Notes: generated by a model from the sequence alone, not told the origin. Shown: positions 18,923 through 27,678, numbered from the stretch's first letter. The stretch: 64,000 bases of DNA from Pseudonocardiales bacterium (GCA_019244165.1 JAFATA010000006.1:1-64000); one strand, 5' to 3'. Program-made: numbers and translations.

Positions 18923-20176
18923 CTAGGCTGCGGTGCTCGCTACGGCATGAGCCAGGGTTGACCTGATGCCGTTGGCCAGGTTCGTCATCTGTTGATCGGT
19001 CAGGAAGGAGCGGTTGTAGCCCAGGTCCAGGGTGAGCCGGCCGTCTGTGATGTGGGTCCAGATCAGTGGGACGGATCCTGGGACGGGGCCCAGGAACCGG
19101 TTTGCGGTGACCTGGATCCCAGGGGGTGTCGGGGGTGTGTCCAGTTGGCCAAGATTGGAGATCGCGACCGACGTCGGCGGCCTCAGAACCGCGTTGAGGC
19201 GATTCCATGCCAAAATAAATTTCTGTGGTTCACAACGGTCAATGGCGGTGTAAAGCTGGGTGGTGATCTGTCGGCCGAGTGCGAGGGGATCAGCGGGGTG
19301 GGGTGTGGTGACGAAGACCGGTACTACTCCGCTGCAGCACAGCTGAGCGTCGGGGGCTAGTGGAGGGATCAGTCGATCCCGGAGGTTGACCGTGGAGGTT
19401 AGAGCGAGGGTAAGCGGTTCGGTGGCCGGTTCCAACTGTGCCCGCAGGGCGGCCAGGATGGCTCCGCTGATCAGGCCGTGGGCGGGCAGTCCGTTCTTTT
19501 GGGCGGTGGTGAGGATGTCGGTCATGGCCTGTGCGGTCAAGGTGATGTTGTGCACCGCGAAGTCGGATGGTGTGGCATTCTCACGAACGGCGGCGAGGGT
19601 GGGCAGCGTCGCCGGTGGGGAGTGTTCGGTGCGGGCGGCGGTCTGGGTGATGAAGGTGGCGATCTCCTCGTCGCTGAACTGGCCGGCCAGCATGGTGTCC
19701 AGGGAGGGGGGAAGGTCGTCCGGCGACGTTTGTTGGGGCGTGTCCCCTGCTGCCAGCGTGGTGTAGTTGTCCAGGAGCTTGTACATGAGGGCAACAAGGA
19801 GACCGCCGTCGGTGACCGAGTGGTCCATGCCAAGGGTGATGGTGCTGGTCGTGCCGTTGCCTGCGAGCGTGGCGCGGGCGACCTGGCGGTCGAGCCGCAG
19901 CGGTGTGTTGATCTCCGTGAGCGCCACGTCTTCAGTACCGTGGTGGATGGTGAGGGTGGGGGTCTGGTCTTCGAGGATGCGCAGGAGAAAGCCGGCGTCG
20001 TCCCGAACGATCTGGCCGCGCAGCAGGGGGTACTGCGCTGCTAGGGTACTCAGTGCGCGGCCGAGGATGGTCGGCTCGATGGCCCCGTCCACGGCGAGGC
20101 TGGTCACGACCGGGGGCCCGGCGATTGAGGCGAACATCGACTCGGTGACTGACAGATAACGCTGTGTACTGGGCAT
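18923..20176 (-). CDS. PapA-like condensation-fold acyltransferase
   Basis: A 417-residue stand-alone member of the CoA-dependent acyltransferase/condensation superfamily. The catalytic HxxxD is H119-SVT-D123 in GMDHSVTDGG. It starts MPSTQRYLSVTESMFA, resembling the N-terminus of PapA5-type dimycocerosyl transferases, and has SNLGQLDTPP and NRSFLTDQQM near the C-terminus. These enzymes move an acyl group from a carrier protein or CoA to an alcohol or amine. As the most distal gene of the tailoring arm it could acylate the finished product. Its codon use is less GC-biased than the core genes. Confidence 0.8.
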   Translation of the reverse strand: MPSTQRYLSVTESMFASIAGPPVVTSLAVDGAIEPTILGRALSTLAAQYPLLRGQIVRDDAGFLLRILEDQTPTLTIHHGTEDVALTEINTPLRLDRQVARATLAGNGTTSTITLGMDHSVTDGGLLVALMYKLLDNYTTLAAGDTPQQTSPDDLPPSLDTMLAGQFSDEEIATFITQTAARTEHSPPATLPTLAAVRENATPSDFAVHNITLTAQAMTDILTTAQKNGLPAHGLISGAILAALRAQLEPATEPLTLALTSTVNLRDRLIPPLAPDAQLCCSGVVPVFVTTPHPADPLALGRQITTQLYTAIDRCEPQKFILAWNRLNAVLRPPTSVAISNLGQLDTPPTPPGIQVTANRFLGPVPGSVPLIWTHITDGRLTLDLGYNRSFLTDQQMTNLANGIRSTLAHAVASTAA

Positions 20177-20363
20177 GATAGAGAGCCGTCCAAACCTTCC
20201 ACGTGCTTCTTGCCTGACGGTTCCACTCGGCTGGTAGGTGCAGTCGAGACTGCAGAGCCACCCGTCGGCTGCGTGGGCCTTTCGGGTGGCCTGCTCGTTT
20301 TGAGTTAGCTGGAATGATCGCCAGGCAACGTAACTACAGTTAGCTTACTCGTCCCTCGGAGAG

Positions 20364-21611
20364 CTAGCCGCCGATGGGGGTCACCTCGCGCTTCTCAAAC
20401 ATCTTTTCGAAACTGACGCCTGTGAGCGTGGGACTCATGCCTGAGATCAGGCTGATGAAGTCTTCGCGGGCGCTCCTCTCTTTGCCCGGATCGACGATTG
20501 ACTGCGCCTCGGCCCAGTAGAATTCCTTGTCCTTGTCGGGGTCGTAGAAGTAGCGGATAAAGGCGATGATGCTGTCGACGAAGCTGCGATGGGTATCCTC
20601 GTAGAGGCCGATCAACTCGGCCTCGCGGGCCGGCTCAGCCAGGATCGCGCTGATGGCCTCCGCTGCTCCGCTCCCGCTATTCATGGCCAGCGCGACCCCG
20701 GTGGAAAACAGCGGGTCGATGAACGCTGCCGCGTCACCGACAAGCAGGTATCCTGGACCGCCAAATCGTCGGCAGGTGTAGGACCAGTCGCGCGTGGTGC
20801 GGATGCCCCCCACGCGACGGGCCGGTGCCAGCAGGCGCGACACCTCCAGCGATTCCGCGATCTCCTTCTCTAGCAAGTCGTGTAATGACATCGACATCTT
20901 CGACACCACCGCGGCCGCAGCCACGAACCCCACGCTCACGGTGTTGTCGCTGAACGGTATGAACCACAGCCATCCATCCGACATGTTCTCCACGAGGATG
21001 TTGCCGGCTTTGCGACCCCCGTAGGTGAGATGACCCTGAAAGTAAGTCCAGATGGCAACGTTCTTGAGGTCGTCGTGCCACTCTACGAGCTTGAGCCGCC
21101 GGGCGAGCAGGCGCGACTGCCCGGAAGCGTCAACCACCATGCGAGCCCTGATCTCGGTGACCTGGTCCGAGCCGTTCATCGTGTAGCGAACACCCACGCA
21201 CCTGTCACCCTCGAAGAGCACGTCGGTGACGTTCGCATCCTCGATCACGTGCGCTCCATGCAGGCGCGCTCGGCGCATGAGAAGGTTATCGAACTCCGCG
21301 CGCTTCACCTGGTAGATGTAGTCGTAGTCGCTACCTTCGCTGAAGTCGACCGACCACAGCTCACGCGTACGACCCCACAGCAGCGTGACGCCGTACTTCC
21401 TGCAGAGCCCGGCGCTGTCGACCTCGCCTGACGCCTCGAGTTTGGCGAGTATGGGATGCACCCCGGGTATGAGGGACTCACCGATATGGTAGCGGGGGAA
21501 GCGCTCCTTTTCGATCACCACCACGCGGTGTCCCCGTTTTGCGAGCAAGCCAGCAGTTGTCGATCCTCCAGGTCCGCCACCGATAACGACCACGTCCGTT
21601 GATTCGCGCAT
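20364..21611 (-). CDS. Flavin-dependent halogenase
   Basis: A 415-residue FAD enzyme. GGGPGG (residues 11-16) binds the dinucleotide, RYHIGESLIPGVHPIL follows as in phenol/pyrrole halogenases, and W214-L-W216-F-I-P219 is the WxWxIP signature separating halogenases from monooxygenases. GPGYLLVGDAAAFIDPLFSTG completes the FAD site. It fits the group acting on carrier-bound or polyketide phenols (CndH, CmlS, CtcP-like) better than tryptophan halogenases. It predicts a chlorinated or brominated product. ATG at 21611 follows a tandem repeat. GC content is visibly lower than in the core genes. No flavin reductase is nearby. Confidence 0.87.
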   Translation of the reverse strand: MRESTDVVVIGGGPGGSTTAGLLAKRGHRVVVIEKERFPRYHIGESLIPGVHPILAKLEASGEVDSAGLCRKYGVTLLWGRTRELWSVDFSEGSDYDYIYQVKRAEFDNLLMRRARLHGAHVIEDANVTDVLFEGDRCVGVRYTMNGSDQVTEIRARMVVDASGQSRLLARRLKLVEWHDDLKNVAIWTYFQGHLTYGGRKAGNILVENMSDGWLWFIPFSDNTVSVGFVAAAAVVSKMSMSLHDLLEKEIAESLEVSRLLAPARRVGGIRTTRDWSYTCRRFGGPGYLLVGDAAAFIDPLFSTGVALAMNSGSGAAEAISAILAEPAREAELIGLYEDTHRSFVDSIIAFIRYFYDPDKDKEFYWAEAQSIVDPGKERSAREDFISLISGMSPTLTGVSFEKMFEKREVTPIGG

Positions 21612-21618
21612 TTTGCGT

Positions 21619-21657
21619 AGTACCCTTCATGCGACAGCAGTCCCTTCACGCGACAAC
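21619..21657 (-). repeat. Tandem ~19-bp repeat in the halogenase leader
   Basis: AGTACCCTTCATGCGACAGC (21619-21638) is followed directly by AGTCCCTTCACGCGACAAC (21639-21657), an imperfect head-to-tail duplication ending 8 bp from the halogenase start. The region 21612-21849 also has an inverted copy of the GCGACAACTGT core at about 21710. It contains no gene. This may be an operator or mRNA structural element. Confidence 0.45.
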
Positions 21658-21849
21658 TGTCATGGACAGAGCTGAGTCTCGTTTTCCTTCCTCGAACAGC
21701 TGTCGCGACACCCCCAACATCATCCTCGAGTTCATCGAATCTCAGTTCACGAACGGCGTCAATGGGTCTGACCCGTCTTCGCTCCACACGTGAGCGCCTC
21801 TCGAGTTCCACCCAACCCAGATTCAAGCGCCCAAGCGATTGCCGGTTAC

Positions 21850-22926
21850 TCAAGGCCGCAGCAGGGGAAAATTGACGACGGTGAACGGCAGCTTCACCTT
21901 CTCGAGGTTCTCACTGAACCTCTTCCCGCTGAGATTCAGCTGCGAGTTCGTCACCAGCAACCTCTCCCCGCAGCGCGTGATCCCCGTCGGAAAGGCCAAC
22001 ACATCGTCGTTCATCGTCGCCCTCAGCTCAGCCGAGCGGTAGTCGTCGCTGAGTTTGAGCGTCACGATCTCGTTGGCGGTGTTGCGCGCTACGTACAAAT
22101 ATTTATCAACCAAGAGTAGACCATCCCCACAGAAAAGCGGGTTCATGAGGGAAATGTGCACCACGAAACGGTAGAGATCAGCACAAGGATCGGCTGCGGC
22201 GTAGGTTTTTAATTCGCGTATTTGGCGCTCCTTGGACCTGGCCTCGTTGGCGAATACTGGTATTTCGCACCCCTTGAAGCTGACCTCGACGCGAGTGATA
22301 GCCTTCTCTGGCTTCCCCGCGTTGACCTTGCCCACATCGACGCGGTAGAGGATACCGGTAGCCGACTGGATGGCCATGAGCACCTCGCCATCCGGGGAGG
22401 AAACAATGCCATTAAGGTTGATGTTGAACGGTACTTTATAGTGCGCGTAGAAAATCGGAGGATCCACCGTGAGCCACGGCTGAACCATCGTCTCGCCTGG
22501 CGTGTCTGCGGCGACCACGGGGATGCGGTACAAAAACGGCCGCCCAGAATCGGTCACGTATGCGAATCCCCGCGATAAGGTTAGATCATTGACTATGGGC
22601 ACACCCTGCCCCTCAGACACGAAAGTGTGCAGCTTCACTTTTTTACCGGTGTCGTAGACGAGCACGCGGCCTCTGAAATCGATGACCCACAGACGACCCA
22701 ACTCGTCAACCCTGATTCCGGCGGCAGAGTTCAGGCCACTGCTGCTAGGGTCCAAGAATACCTCGACAGTGTCAGAGTCGAGGCTTCCTCGGTAGATGGT
22801 GCCGTTGATCAGGCTGCCAGTGTAGAAGAAGCCCGTTATGGGGTCAACGCATACGTTCTCAGGAAATGCCTTTTCGTCGTTCGCTGGTAGCGTGTGCACG
22901 CGAACGGCTCCGTCTGGAGCAACCAT
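21850..22926 (-). CDS. SMP-30/NHL-like beta-propeller protein, unknown role
   Basis: A 358-residue protein with repeated blade-like segments (VCVDPITGFFYTGSLINGTIYRG, IRVDELGRLWVIDFRGRVLVYD, LTLSRGFAYVTDSGR, GIVSSPDGEVLMAI, DKYLYVARNTANEIVTLKL, LAFPTGITRCGERLLV), typical of SMP-30/gluconolactonase or strictosidine-synthase-like propellers. I chose ATG 22926, with GAGAAGG eight bases upstream; ATG 23085 would overlap the preceding O-methyltransferase. No signal peptide is evident from this start. It is one of the lowest-GC genes in the window. Propellers of this class can be lactonases or cyclases; here the role is open. Confidence 0.65.
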   Translation of the reverse strand: MVAPDGAVRVHTLPANDEKAFPENVCVDPITGFFYTGSLINGTIYRGSLDSDTVEVFLDPSSSGLNSAAGIRVDELGRLWVIDFRGRVLVYDTGKKVKLHTFVSEGQGVPIVNDLTLSRGFAYVTDSGRPFLYRIPVVAADTPGETMVQPWLTVDPPIFYAHYKVPFNINLNGIVSSPDGEVLMAIQSATGILYRVDVGKVNAGKPEKAITRVEVSFKGCEIPVFANEARSKERQIRELKTYAAADPCADLYRFVVHISLMNPLFCGDGLLLVDKYLYVARNTANEIVTLKLSDDYRSAELRATMNDDVLAFPTGITRCGERLLVTNSQLNLSGKRFSENLEKVKLPFTVVNFPLLRP

Positions 22927-23054
22927 CGATGTAACCTTCTCACTTGCAATGCTGACTCTGAGTTCAACTTCGTCCCCCAAAACGTAGTTAGCCGAATTCT
23001 GTAAGATTATTAACCGTTCAGCTATGCGAGCAGGAAATTCGCGGGAGCGGTCTG

Positions 23055-24119
23055 TCAGATCCGGCGGGCTTCGAGCAGGCTCCATGGGTGGTACAAACCG
23101 GTTGAGGGGGTGAGAACCCGTTCCAGCCGGTAGCCGGCAGCCTCCAGCAGCGCCTGATGCTCCTCGCGGGTGCGTTCGCGTCCCTTCACTTGGATGAACA
23201 TGAGCAGGTTGATCAAGTGGATCGGGGAGGGCCCGGGCTCGGTCGGTTTGAGGCCTTCGACCAGCAGCAGCATGGACCCGGGCTGGGCGGCCCGGTGACA
23301 GTTGGCCAGGATCCGCAGCACGTCGGTGTCGTTCCAATCGTGCAGGACCGACTTGAGCACATACAGGTCACCACCAGCCGGCACCTCGGTGAAGAAGTCG
23401 CCACTGACGAGTTCCATCCGCTCGGCCAGCCCACGGGCGGTGATCACCGGGCGAGCTTCGGCGATCACCTCGGGCCGATCGAAAAGCACGCCGGTGGCTT
23501 GCGGCGCTGCCTTCAGCAGGCCGGCGAGCAGGGTGCCCTGACTGCCGCCGACATCGACGATTCGGGTGAAGCGGGCCGCGTTGTAGTGGGCCGCGACCTC
23601 GGTGGAGACGCTGGCCGACAGGCCTCCCATGGCCCGGGCGAAGACCGCGCCTTCCTCGGGGTTGTTCCGGTAGTAGTCCCAGATCTCCGTGCCCAGAGCG
23701 AGGGCGGTGCTGGGATGGCCGCTCATCACCGCGTCGAATAGCCGCCCGCAGGGAAGCCACTGCCCCGGGGAGGCCAGCGCGACGGCGAAGTCACGCAGCG
23801 ACGCGGGCTGGGCGTCGGCGGCCAGGCATGCCCCGACCGGGGTGAGCTCGAAGTGGTCCGCTTCGAGCTCGGTTACCAGCCCCACGGTGGCGGCGGCGCG
23901 CAGCAGCCGGGCGAGCCCCTCGGGATCAGCGCCGGTGGCCTCGGCCAGCTCAGCACTGGACTTCGGTTGCTCAACGAGCCGGTCGGCCAGACCCAGCCGA
24001 GCGACGGTGGCCACAATCTGGGTGACTTCATAGCCCTGAACCAGCCGAACGAGCTGCACGGCGGGCGAGGTGTCAACCGGGGCGAAGAAGGTGGGCGGGG
24101 TTTCAGCGGTGCGGGTCAT
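23055..24119 (-). CDS. O-methyltransferase (DnrK/TcmN type), first
   Basis: A 354-residue SAM-dependent O-methyltransferase with an N-terminal winged-helix dimerisation domain (residues about 20-105) and a class I catalytic domain. IVDVGGSQGTLLAGLLKAAP is motif I; LKSVLHDWNDTDVLRIL carries the catalytic His; GSMLLLVEGL is motif post-III. This is the family that methylates phenolic hydroxyls of aromatic polyketides. GAGGAGG precedes the ATG, and only 13 bp separate it from the second O-methyltransferase. It is about 25-30% like its neighbour by eye, so the pair are not a recent duplication. Confidence 0.88.
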   Translation of the reverse strand: MTRTAETPPTFFAPVDTSPAVQLVRLVQGYEVTQIVATVARLGLADRLVEQPKSSAELAEATGADPEGLARLLRAAATVGLVTELEADHFELTPVGACLAADAQPASLRDFAVALASPGQWLPCGRLFDAVMSGHPSTALALGTEIWDYYRNNPEEGAVFARAMGGLSASVSTEVAAHYNAARFTRIVDVGGSQGTLLAGLLKAAPQATGVLFDRPEVIAEARPVITARGLAERMELVSGDFFTEVPAGGDLYVLKSVLHDWNDTDVLRILANCHRAAQPGSMLLLVEGLKPTEPGPSPIHLINLLMFIQVKGRERTREEHQALLEAAGYRLERVLTPSTGLYHPWSLLEARRI

Positions 24120-24132
24120 GGTAGGAGCCTCC

Positions 24133-25155
24133 TCACTTGATGCCGACGACCATGCGTTCCGGGCCGACCAGGTGCTCCACGTAGGTCCGGGTAAACCCGG
24201 CCTCGCGCATCCACCCGCAGCAGTCGGCCCCGGTGTATTCGAAGCCCCCGGGGGTTTGGAGAAGCAAACTCAGACTCCTCAACAAACTAGCGGCGTTGAC
24301 GCGCCGGTCGTCGTCGATGATCGCGTCGTAGACGATCAGCGCTCCCCCGGCGGGCAGAGCGGCGTGCGCCTTGGCGAGCAACATGTGCTTTGCCGCCAGA
24401 TCCCAGCCGTGCAGCATGTGGCCCATCACCAGCACGTCGGCCGCGGGAAGCTCGTCGGTGAACATGTCGCCGGGGTGAAACCGCAGCCGGGCTGCGAGCT
24501 CGAAGCTCGCCACGTAGGCCTCGAAGATCGGGCCCACCGGCGGGAGGTCGAACCCGCCGCCGCGCAAGTGCGGGTGGCGCAGGGCGAGCTGAACGGGAAG
24601 GCCGCCCTGAGCGGTGCCGATGTCCATCACGGTGTGGTAGCGATCCCAGGGGAACTTCTGGGCCAGGACACACCCGATATCGCTGCTGACGGCGGTCATC
24701 GCGGCCGTGAACTGTTCGAGCCACTCACGGTCGGCGTAGAGAGCCGAGAAGAAGTCCTCACCACCGCCGGTATTCTTATCGGCGAACTCGTTTTGCGGTT
24801 TCCCGGTGCGGAGGGCCTCAGTGAGCGAGTCCCAGGAGCGGCACAGGGCGTTGAACAACTGCACTCTCCCGCCGATATAGGAAGGCTTGGCCGGGTCGAG
24901 TAAGGCGTCGGTGGTGGGGGTGTTGGCGTAGTGCTCGCCCTCGCGCTCCAACAGACCCAAGGCGACCAGGGCGTCGAGGAAGTCGCGGCTGCTCCGGGGG
25001 TGCAGACCGACCTGTTCGGCGAGATCCGTCCCGTTCCGAGGACCGTCGGCGAGGGCGGCGAAGACTCCGAGCTCCACCGCGCTGAATAGAGCCTTGGATC
25101 CCATGAACGCCGTGCCCAGCTGTGTGATCGCCTCGGAGCCCGGGATTTCGTCCAT
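24133..25155 (-). CDS. O-methyltransferase-family protein, second
   Basis: A 340-residue protein of the same two-domain family: N-terminal AVELGVFAALADGPRNGTDLA with HPRSSRDFLDALVALGLLER, then VMDIGTAQGGLPVQLALRHP as motif I, GDMFTDELPAADVLVMGHMLHGWD with the catalytic-position His, and PAGGALIVYDAIIDDDR. ATG 25155 follows AAGGAAGGAATC; the longer upstream frame is a shadow inside the cyclodeaminase gene. Motif I has GTAQG instead of the usual GGGxG, which some members tolerate. It lies in an operon with the first methyltransferase and the ornithine-cyclodeaminase homologue. Confidence 0.85.
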   Translation of the reverse strand: MDEIPGSEAITQLGTAFMGSKALFSAVELGVFAALADGPRNGTDLAEQVGLHPRSSRDFLDALVALGLLEREGEHYANTPTTDALLDPAKPSYIGGRVQLFNALCRSWDSLTEALRTGKPQNEFADKNTGGGEDFFSALYADREWLEQFTAAMTAVSSDIGCVLAQKFPWDRYHTVMDIGTAQGGLPVQLALRHPHLRGGGFDLPPVGPIFEAYVASFELAARLRFHPGDMFTDELPAADVLVMGHMLHGWDLAAKHMLLAKAHAALPAGGALIVYDAIIDDDRRVNAASLLRSLSLLLQTPGGFEYTGADCCGWMREAGFTRTYVEHLVGPERMVVGIK

Positions 25156-25211
25156 GATTCCTTCCTTTCCGCTTTCTGCTGGATGACCCCAGAGTGCTGG
25201 AATCCGGGGGC

Positions 25212-26174
25212 TCAGGCCAGGTCGCACTGGGTGCACTGAGAGATCTCCTGCCCGCGCCGGCACGCCCAGTCGATCAGTGGTACGTCCCAGCCGAAGACTC
25301 CCAGCTGTTCGTAGGCCACGGTCTGGCGTGGTTCGGCCCGCATGTCCACCGCGCCGCGCAGGATGTCTACCAGCGTGAGGTCGATCTGCCCGGGGTCGCG
25401 GCAGGCCGTGGGAGAGGACAACCCGTGGCGCGGGTCCCAGCCCGAGGAACGCACCTCGGGGCCGGACATGCTGGGCACCACCAGCAGCGCACCGAACTCC
25501 GCCGGGACCGCGCCGGGGAGAATTGTGGTCAGCAACGCGCCGGGGCGTACCCAGGAGGGCTCGACGACGGTAGCGGGGGCGGTGACGCAAATGACATCGG
25601 CCTCCCTAGCGGCCTGACCCGGATCGTCGACCGCTACCACTTCCAAGCCTAGGGCGGTGGACATTTCCTCGGCGAATCGCTGCCTATTTTTCGGGGTGCG
25701 GCTGAAGACGCGCACCGATTCCAGTGACGGGACGGTGTGCCGGATTGCCCGCAGCTGGTAGCGGGCCTGGGCACCGGAACCGAGTAGGGCGAGGATGGTG
25801 GCGTTGTCCGGGGCGAGCTCGCGTGCCGCCAGCGCGACCGGAGCCGCGGTGCGCCAGTGGTTGAGGTCGTCCACAGCCATCAGGGCGCGTAGGGTGCCCG
25901 TCTTCCCGTCGAGCAGCAGCGCCGGTTGCCCGTCCATGGGCCGACGCGGAAAGCACCGGTCGGGGAACACCCGCAGGTAGGTTCCCATCACGGGCGCGCT
26001 TTCCAGCTGCACGTTGACGAACTGGTCTTCGGCCGCCACGGGGAACAGCAGCCATGACATCGCGCCATGATGCGCTGTCATCAGCGCATCCGCGCACAAC
26101 TGGAGACTCTCCTCGATCCACCGCGACTCCTCGAACAGGGGCCGGAGGTCGCCCCGGGTCAACAAGACGGCCAT
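25212..26174 (-). CDS. Ornithine cyclodeaminase/mu-crystallin family protein
   Basis: A 320-residue OCD-family NAD-binding protein: ALLLDGKTGTLRALMAVDDLNHWRTAA, ILALLGSGAQARYQLRAI (Rossmann GxGxxA), VRVFSRTPKNRQRFAEEM and ADVICVTAPA. Members convert ornithine to proline, lysine to pipecolate, or act as amino/imino acid dehydrogenases. In an NRPS-containing cluster, provision of a cyclic imino acid is one reading, though neither predicted A-domain code is Pro-like. It could also reduce an imine in tailoring. The C-terminus has two Cys (SQCTQCDLA), an unusual small motif. ATG preceded by GGAAGGAGG. Confidence 0.8.
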   Translation of the reverse strand: MAVLLTRGDLRPLFEESRWIEESLQLCADALMTAHHGAMSWLLFPVAAEDQFVNVQLESAPVMGTYLRVFPDRCFPRRPMDGQPALLLDGKTGTLRALMAVDDLNHWRTAAPVALAARELAPDNATILALLGSGAQARYQLRAIRHTVPSLESVRVFSRTPKNRQRFAEEMSTALGLEVVAVDDPGQAAREADVICVTAPATVVEPSWVRPGALLTTILPGAVPAEFGALLVVPSMSGPEVRSSGWDPRHGLSSPTACRDPGQIDLTLVDILRGAVDMRAEPRQTVAYEQLGVFGWDVPLIDWACRRGQEISQCTQCDLA

Positions 26175-26229
26175 CAGATCCTCCTTCCGAGGAGCATGAT
26201 CGAATTATCTTGGCATATAACCGCCCGGC

Positions 26230-27039
26230 CTACTCGGTCAGAATCGCGACCGCCCGCGCCCATCCTGCGCCGGCCCGCGCGACCTTGACCGGGAAGCACA
26301 CGAGGGTGAATCCGTCGGCCCCGGGCAGCGCGTCGAGATTGGCCAGCCGCTCGATCTGACAGAACTCCCGCTCCCGCCCGGCCATATGGGCCGGCCACAG
26401 GACACCCGGATCACCGGTTTCCTGGTATTGCCTGATAATGTAGGTGAATGGCGCGTCTAGACTGAACGCGTCGGTACCGATGACTCGCACTCCGTAGTCG
26501 AGCAGCAGCGCGATCGCCGACGCGTCGAGACCGACGAAATCGGTGAAGTACCGCTGCGTGCCCACCAGGCGCGAGGCCCCAGTGTTGAGCAACACGATGT
26601 CCAGAGGTGCCGGCACCCGGCCGATCCGGTCGAACTCGCGCCGCAGCACCTCCGCGGACACGGTACCGATGTCCTGGGTGGTCAGGTCCACCAGGATCCC
26701 TGGCCGGTGGAACCACTCCAGGGGCATCTCGTCGATGGTCCGGGGGACACCGTAGGACGCCTTCGACCCGTAGTGGGCGGGTGCGTCGATGTGCGTCCCG
26801 GTGTGGGTGGTCAGCACGACGGTGTCGTTGGTGAGGAACTCGCCATCCGGAAACACGGACGGGTCAATGGTCATGCCGAAATGCTCGCGCATTTCCGCGC
26901 TGACGTGCCGGGCGCCCTCGGCGGCAGACATCGTCTGCACGGACACCGGCTCAGGTTCCCAGAAGCTCGCGTCCACCGGCGAGGACAGGTCTATGAGTCG
27001 CACCGCGACCTCCCATCTGGGCGTGGTCGTATCGAGCAT
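26230..27039 (-). CDS. Cyclase/kynurenine-formamidase-like metal hydrolase (PF04199 type)
   Basis: A 269-residue protein with the metal-binding signature HTGTHIDAPAHYG (HxGTHxDxPxH) in the first half, and GVRVIGTDAFSLD plus DGFTLVCFPVKV later, as in the 'putative cyclase'/formamidase family. Family members occur in several aromatic polyketide clusters, but their chemistry is varied. ATG 27039 is preceded by GGGAG; the long upstream frame is not coding. It is the first gene of the minus-strand tailoring operon and is divergent from the SnoaL/type II PKS operon, sharing a ~190-bp promoter region. Confidence 0.8.
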   Translation of the reverse strand: MLDTTTPRWEVAVRLIDLSSPVDASFWEPEPVSVQTMSAAEGARHVSAEMREHFGMTIDPSVFPDGEFLTNDTVVLTTHTGTHIDAPAHYGSKASYGVPRTIDEMPLEWFHRPGILVDLTTQDIGTVSAEVLRREFDRIGRVPAPLDIVLLNTGASRLVGTQRYFTDFVGLDASAIALLLDYGVRVIGTDAFSLDAPFTYIIRQYQETGDPGVLWPAHMAGREREFCQIERLANLDALPGADGFTLVCFPVKVARAGAGWARAVAILTE

Positions 27040-27189
27040 CACGCTCCCGCCTCGGATCGAACTCAAGCCGCGCTGGAGTGACGCCATTCCTCCGGCCTTG
27101 GAGGGTGGGTTCCAGCGCATTCCCAACGGTTTTCGAGCACCGGTGCTCATTCTCGGACTCGGGCACCGTGCGACCGCCCGGTCCGCGCC

Positions 27190-27211
27190 CCAGAAGTGCC
27201 CCAGAAGTGCC
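27190..27211. promoter_or_regulatory. 11-bp tandem repeat in the divergent promoter (possible SARP site)
   Basis: CCAGAAGTGCC occurs twice head-to-tail (27190-27200 and 27201-27211), giving CCAGAAG heptamers exactly 11 bp apart, the spacing bound by SARP activators. The heptamer resembles CCAGAGG and CCAGGGG in the two promoters at 56.5 and 58.1 kb. It lies 20 bp upstream of the SnoaL start in the 27040-27231 gap, which holds no gene. Its closeness to the start codon is a difficulty for classical SARP activation. Confidence 0.4.
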
Positions 27212-27231
27212 TCTGCCCGGAAGGGGGGACG

Positions 27232-27678
27232 ATGTCTTCGATAACTTCGAGCATCAACGATGGGTCGATTGACGTTCTGTACCACCAGATTCAACAGTTC
27301 TACGCCCACCAAATGCAGCTCCTCGACGAGGGTCGAGTGGAGGAGTGGGCGGCGAGCTTCACCGAGGACGGGGTGTTCGCGGCGAACGCATACCCTGAGC
27401 CGACGCGCGGCAGGACAGCGATCTACCAGGCAGCCCAGGAGATCACCAACGATCTTTCCGCGAAAGGAATCACCCGCCGGCACTGGCTAGGCATGCTCGC
27501 CCTCGACCCAAGGGACGATGGCAGCGTGTTCGTCCGCAGCTACGCCCAGGTTCTGGAGACTCCCCGGGGCGGAGCGACGGTGCTGCGGATAATCACCGTC
27601 TGCGAGGACCTGCTATGCCATGACGGAAAACAGTGGCTGGTGCGCAACCGGCAGGTATGGCGTGACGGCCTGCGCTGA
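27232..27678 (+). CDS. SnoaL-like (NTF2-fold) protein
   Basis: A 148-residue protein of the SnoaL_4/NTF2-like group: HQMQLLDEGRVEEWAASFTEDGVFAAN, RGRTAIYQA, RRHWLGMLAL and VRNRQVWRDGLR are the usual cone-fold elements. Relatives act as polyketide cyclases, hydroxylases or dehydratase-like helpers in aromatic pathways. ATG 27232 follows AAGGGGGG. It heads the plus-strand operon, and KS-alpha begins 114 bp later. That gap contains an imperfect hairpin CTCGATCCGATCCGGATTCGAG and no gene. Specific reaction not predictable. Confidence 0.75.
   Translation: MSSITSSINDGSIDVLYHQIQQFYAHQMQLLDEGRVEEWAASFTEDGVFAANAYPEPTRGRTAIYQAAQEITNDLSAKGITRRHWLGMLALDPRDDGSVFVRSYAQVLETPRGGATVLRIITVCEDLLCHDGKQWLVRNRQVWRDGLR

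Noticed and set aside
20177-20363. Possible terminator (CCACCCG...CGGGTGG, 7-bp arms) after the halogenase gene
   Set aside because: The loop is about 18 nt, arms are short and there is no T-tract in the right direction; too weak to list as a feature.
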